A program made the position numbers and the translations under genes. Below the pieces are notes generated by a model that worked only from the letters and a program-made list of their open reading frames with translations, made no database searches and was not told the DNA's origin. A stretch of 64,000 bases of DNA from Chloroflexus islandicus. GTDB taxonomy: Bacteria; Chloroflexota; Chloroflexia; Chloroflexales; Chloroflexaceae. Positions 62,401 to 64,000 of the stretch are shown piece by piece. Location of the stretch: contig NZ_LWQS01000093.1 in NCBI RefSeq assembly GCF_001650695.1, positions 62,001-126,000 of the forward strand, written 5' to 3'. The stretch's first letter is position 1. The number at the start of each line of letters is the position of its first letter.

Positions 62401-63487
62401 CCGCAAGATTGCTGAGGGAAAGGACCGCGCCGAGATACTCACCGCGCTGGCGCCGCACCTATCCGAAAAGGAGCGGTACGCCGTCCTAACCGAGGCCCTC
62501 GCCGCCACCCGCAAGATTGCTGAGGGAAAGGACCGCGCCGAGATACTCACCGCGCTGGCGCCGCACCTATCCGAAAAGGAGCGGTACGCCGTCCTAACCG
62601 ACGCCCTTGCCGCCGCCTGCAAGATTGCTGAGGGAAAGGACCGCGCCGAGATGCTCGCTGCGCTAGCACCACATCTATCAGGGAAGGATCGGTACGCCGT
62701 CCTAACCGAGGCCCTCGCCGCTGCGCGCGAGATTGCCGAGGATTGGCTCCGTGTCAAAGGGATCGCCGCGCTGGCACCGCACTTACCCGAAACGGAACGG
62801 TACGCCGTTCTAACGGAGGCTCTCGACACTGCTCGCAAGATTGCGGACAAGAAGGCCCGCGCCGAAGCTCTCGCCGCGCTGGCATCACACCTGCCCGAAA
62901 CGGAACGGCACGCCGTCCTAACCGAGGCTCTCGACGCTGCCCGCAAGATTAAAGATGATCAGTCCCGCGCCCTAGCGCTCGTTGCACTGGCACCACACCT
63001 GCCGCCGAAACTGCGGGCCGAAGCCCTCGCCGCCGCTCGTGCGATTGATTGGAAGGATTTCCGTACTTGGGCGCTCGCTATGCTTGCACCACACCTAACT
63101 CCGGAACTGCGGGCCGAAGCCCTCGCCGCCGCTCGTGCGATTAACTGGAAGCCTTACCGCGTCGAGGCGATCGCCGCGCTGGTACCGTACCTGCCCGAAA
63201 CGGAACGGCACGACGTCCTGACCGAGGCTCTCGCCACTGACCCCGCGATTTACAATGATTTGTCCTCCAAAATGCTCGCCACGCTAGCGCCGCACCTCGC
63301 CGCACTCCCTGCGCCGCTGCGCTATCGTTGTTTAACAGAGACGTTGCCGCTGCTTGCGCGCCGGCCTCGCCCTGAGTTGCTCGCTTGCCTGCACGCGCTG
63401 CTGCCGCTGATCACGGCAACCGGAGGCGCCAAAGCAGCGGGAGAAATGTTTCACGCGCTGCGCGATGTGGCTCAGTGGTGGCCATAG
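59423..63487 (+). CDS. STAND/NACHT-type NTPase with HEAT-like repeat array
   Basis: A 1354-residue protein. The N-terminal 165 residues are helical and unassigned. GGEVRDSVVITGDRNTV (about 172-188) is a short beta element common before STAND NTPase domains. Walker A is APAGRGKSALL near 251, and the Walker B-like LLVVLDGVDEAADWD lies near 335. From about residue 710 come some sixteen 34-36-residue helical repeats, each ending in a variant of ALAPHLPETER. STAND NTPases with repeat sensors often detect phage or stress signals; no C-terminal or N-terminal effector is recognised here. There is no clear Shine-Dalgarno site before the ATG. The neighbour on the right is a probable defence-type ATPase. 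Confidence 0.78.
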   Translation: MLSEAVLSAITETIFNHLIQDSGPSTHTVLGIDLQQRAFQTAFAKAYSSFAKQHPDWVAALFDQAFLTGPAAPLLATLLTRRGHPAPEDLARRWCDHLGLVATPHRLAEATRVAANFLAALESELANQLILQAVWDSRVLDQISNDVAEIRRLLDEQFRTALDASRQVTIGGEVRDSVVITGDRNTVFIQHVIAPIRRLPIDYTTRIKSFRDNYLGTPQHPVTFGGREEVLRQLDNWLADPTTPYLLLTAPAGRGKSALLAQWLAQLCSSLPIVFVPISIRFSTNSASVAFASLAEQLARSFNEEILTDANTPYEVWRGICSRYLQRQPPQGRLLVVLDGVDEAADWDADGALFPLNPPPGLKVIVSARLTAHRSEAKDWLRALVWDRLNVDCLMLDPLDKTGLSDVLKKMNRSLDQLAHQPFIDELYRLTGGEPLLVRLYVEDLWQCSTHASRLTAEDLSTIKPGYKGYMDRWFEDQRKLWGDDTPLKERSVRETLNLLATALGPLQADDLLSLADRSAIEDSWMLDQALYPLERFVIATNDGYVFSHPKLGDYFFENLTNSERQALEQRFLQWCKCVFDNLHKESLAPQQAPPYVVRFYRAHLQRANTPLSNLRHLAESQAWAATWEAYEGGYNGYLSDIAAVWQRAAAENRLAAEAHQPKPTPHLGLEIRCALIESTIRALVYNLPPNLPKLLVQHGIWSVTQAMSYVRQMLDGHQQATTLRTLAPHLSLELLHDALVAARKIKEELFRADALAALAPHLPKGLLPDALTAACEIKKEPFRTEALTALVPYLPETERHAVLTDALAAACKIADEKYRAEAIIALAPHLPETERHAVLTDALAAACKIPEKSFRTKVLAELAPHLPETERHAVLLKALAVTRKIADKKTRAEMLAALAPHLSGKDRYAVLTEALAAAREIAEDWLRVKGIAALAPHLPETERYAVLTEALAAARKIDEQKYWFRAEALAALVPYLPETERHAVLTEALAATRKIAEGKDRAEILTALAPHLSEKERYAVLTEALAATRKIAEGKDRAEILTALAPHLSEKERYAVLTDALAAACKIAEGKDRAEMLAALAPHLSGKDRYAVLTEALAAAREIAEDWLRVKGIAALAPHLPETERYAVLTEALDTARKIADKKARAEALAALASHLPETERHAVLTEALDAARKIKDDQSRALALVALAPHLPPKLRAEALAAARAIDWKDFRTWALAMLAPHLTPELRAEALAAARAINWKPYRVEAIAALVPYLPETERHDVLTEALATDPAIYNDLSSKMLATLAPHLAALPAPLRYRCLTETLPLLARRPRPELLACLHALLPLITATGGAKAAGEMFHALRDVAQWWP
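62095..62262 (+). repeat. 168-base intragenic repeat, copy 1 (STAND gene)
   Basis: Identical by eye to 62641-62808, a shift of 546 bases. It encodes RAEMLAALAPHLSGKDRYAV and the unit after it. A separate 105-base tandem duplication (35 residues) lies at about 62394-62603. Confidence 0.8.
62641..62808 (+). repeat. 168-base intragenic repeat, copy 2 (STAND gene)
   Basis: Second copy of 62095-62262. Identity ends at the base after 62808 (GTT against GTC), so the duplicated block is sharply bounded. Confidence 0.8.
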
Positions 63488-63815
63488 TCAAACGGGGGTG
63501 ATGCTCTCTCACCCCCGCTCTGTACGTTTTATTGCTGCCAACGTTGTTGGGGCGTAGTCGTTATCTGGGGCGTCAGATGTAAGCTCTTTAAAATCTACTC
63601 TCAGGAGCGCCTACCATTCCAGTGATCGGAGCACCCACAACGAGCACGGCCAATGCCGAGGCAATGTTGTGGCGAACGGCACATTTATGGGAAAACTACG
63701 AAATATCGCCGAGCTACACTCTATGGGTTAGCTTATCAGGCAACTTCTTTCCAACGATACTATGATAAGAGCACACGCATTCCGGCGCTGCAACAGGCTC
63801 TTAACTACAGTTGGC
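63488..63815. other. Spacer between convergent genes
   Basis: About 330 bases. Apart from the terminator at 63493-63525 I see no gene, RNA or repeat. Short frames on both strands lack start sites. Confidence 0.5.
63493..63525 (+). terminator. Terminator of STAND NTPase gene
   Basis: A perfect 9-base stem CGGGGGTGA (63493-63501) and TCACCCCCG (63509-63517) with a seven-base loop, 6 bases after the stop; CTCTGTACGTTTT follows. Confidence 0.65.
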
Positions 63816-64000
63816 CTATTCCTCCTCAAATCCCGCTTGGTTAAATTTGAGCACCCGGCTATTTTCGGTAACATTCCGAACAATATGATCGGGGACTCCA
63901 TTGGAGATCTCGGCATGGATCTCGATCGTGATCTGCACCTTTGCGCCAACTAAACTAGTCAAGTGTTGCACAATTGCGTCAGCAATATCTTTGGACTGGC
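63816..64000 (-). CDS. C-terminal end of a probable DUF499-type ATPase (cut by window edge)
   Basis: On the minus strand a frame is open from base 64000 to a TAG at 63818-63816, giving 60 residues. It reads KDIADAIVQHLTSLVGAKVQ, then ITIEIHAEISNGVPDHIVRN and VTENSRVLKFNQAGFEEE. The VP(D)-x-x-VRxVTENxRxLKF ending is the one I associate with DUF499 AAA ATPases, which are usually about 1000 residues and encoded beside DUF1156 methyltransferases in defence loci. The rest of the gene lies to the right of the window, so the assignment rests on this short tail. Confidence 0.55.
   Translation of the reverse strand, partial: QSKDIADAIVQHLTSLVGAKVQITIEIHAEISNGVPDHIVRNVTENSRVLKFNQAGFEEE

Noticed and set aside
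61549-62946. 465-residue minus-strand open frame with Arg/Ser/Ala repeats
   Set aside because: It is the antisense of the STAND repeat array; its repetitiveness mirrors the plus-strand HEAT-like units and it has no start site.

Overview
The window looks like chromosomal DNA of a filamentous Chloroflexia bacterium (Roseiflexus/Chloroflexus type). This is inferred from the GC-rich coding bias, purine-rich Shine-Dalgarno sites, secreted proteins ending in a short Y/W-x-P-hydrophobic motif, Thr/Pro-rich lipoprotein linkers, and dispersed GC-rich palindromic repeats. It is not proved by any marker gene.

Layout. (1) 1-20502, housekeeping and carbohydrate genes: a truncated cardiolipin synthase, an APC permease, an overlapping cassette (MFS transporter, glucose dehydrogenase, GH15 glucoamylase, AI-2E-type transporter, PRC-barrel protein), an EamA protein, an SLC13/RCK permease, a stress protein, MoxR, two secreted proteins, Dps, a solute-binding lipoprotein and a zinc-ribbon membrane protein. 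Repeat mosaics lie between some of them. (2) 20503-25071, signalling and RNA regulation: a candidate c-di-GMP riboswitch with terminator upstream of a GGDEF/HD-GYP protein, then a clear cobalamin riboswitch with terminator (minus strand) leading only into a decayed gene. (3) 25072-45650, an AT-richer accessory island of ten genes in three tightly packed transcription units. (4) 46071-59165, mostly secreted proteins: a solute-binding protein with swapped halves, a glucoamylase-like protein, a beta-helix protein, an RCC1-repeat/lipase fusion, an M23 lipoprotein and a discoidin-like protein. (5) 59423-64000, a STAND-type NTPase with a large helical-repeat array, and the C-terminal end of what looks like a DUF499 ATPase entering from the right edge.

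The island is the most interesting part. Its plus-strand operon encodes, with overlapping genes, a GNAT acetyltransferase, a tRNA-guanine-transglycosylase-like protein that keeps the catalytic motifs (DpdA-like), a winged-helix-like protein, a P-loop ATPase with long coiled coils, and a small QueF-like T-fold protein. A second diverged copy of the winged-helix/ATPase pair lies on the opposite strand and overlaps QueF tail to tail. A divergent minus-strand operon carries a 1888-residue DEAD/DUF1998 helicase and two unrecognised proteins. I read this as a candidate 7-deazaguanine DNA modification and restriction system related to, but different from, Dpd. DpdA would insert preQ0 into DNA, the QueF-like and GNAT proteins could process it further, and the helicase and paired ATPases would form the restriction or effector arm. 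The chemistry and the defence role are inference.
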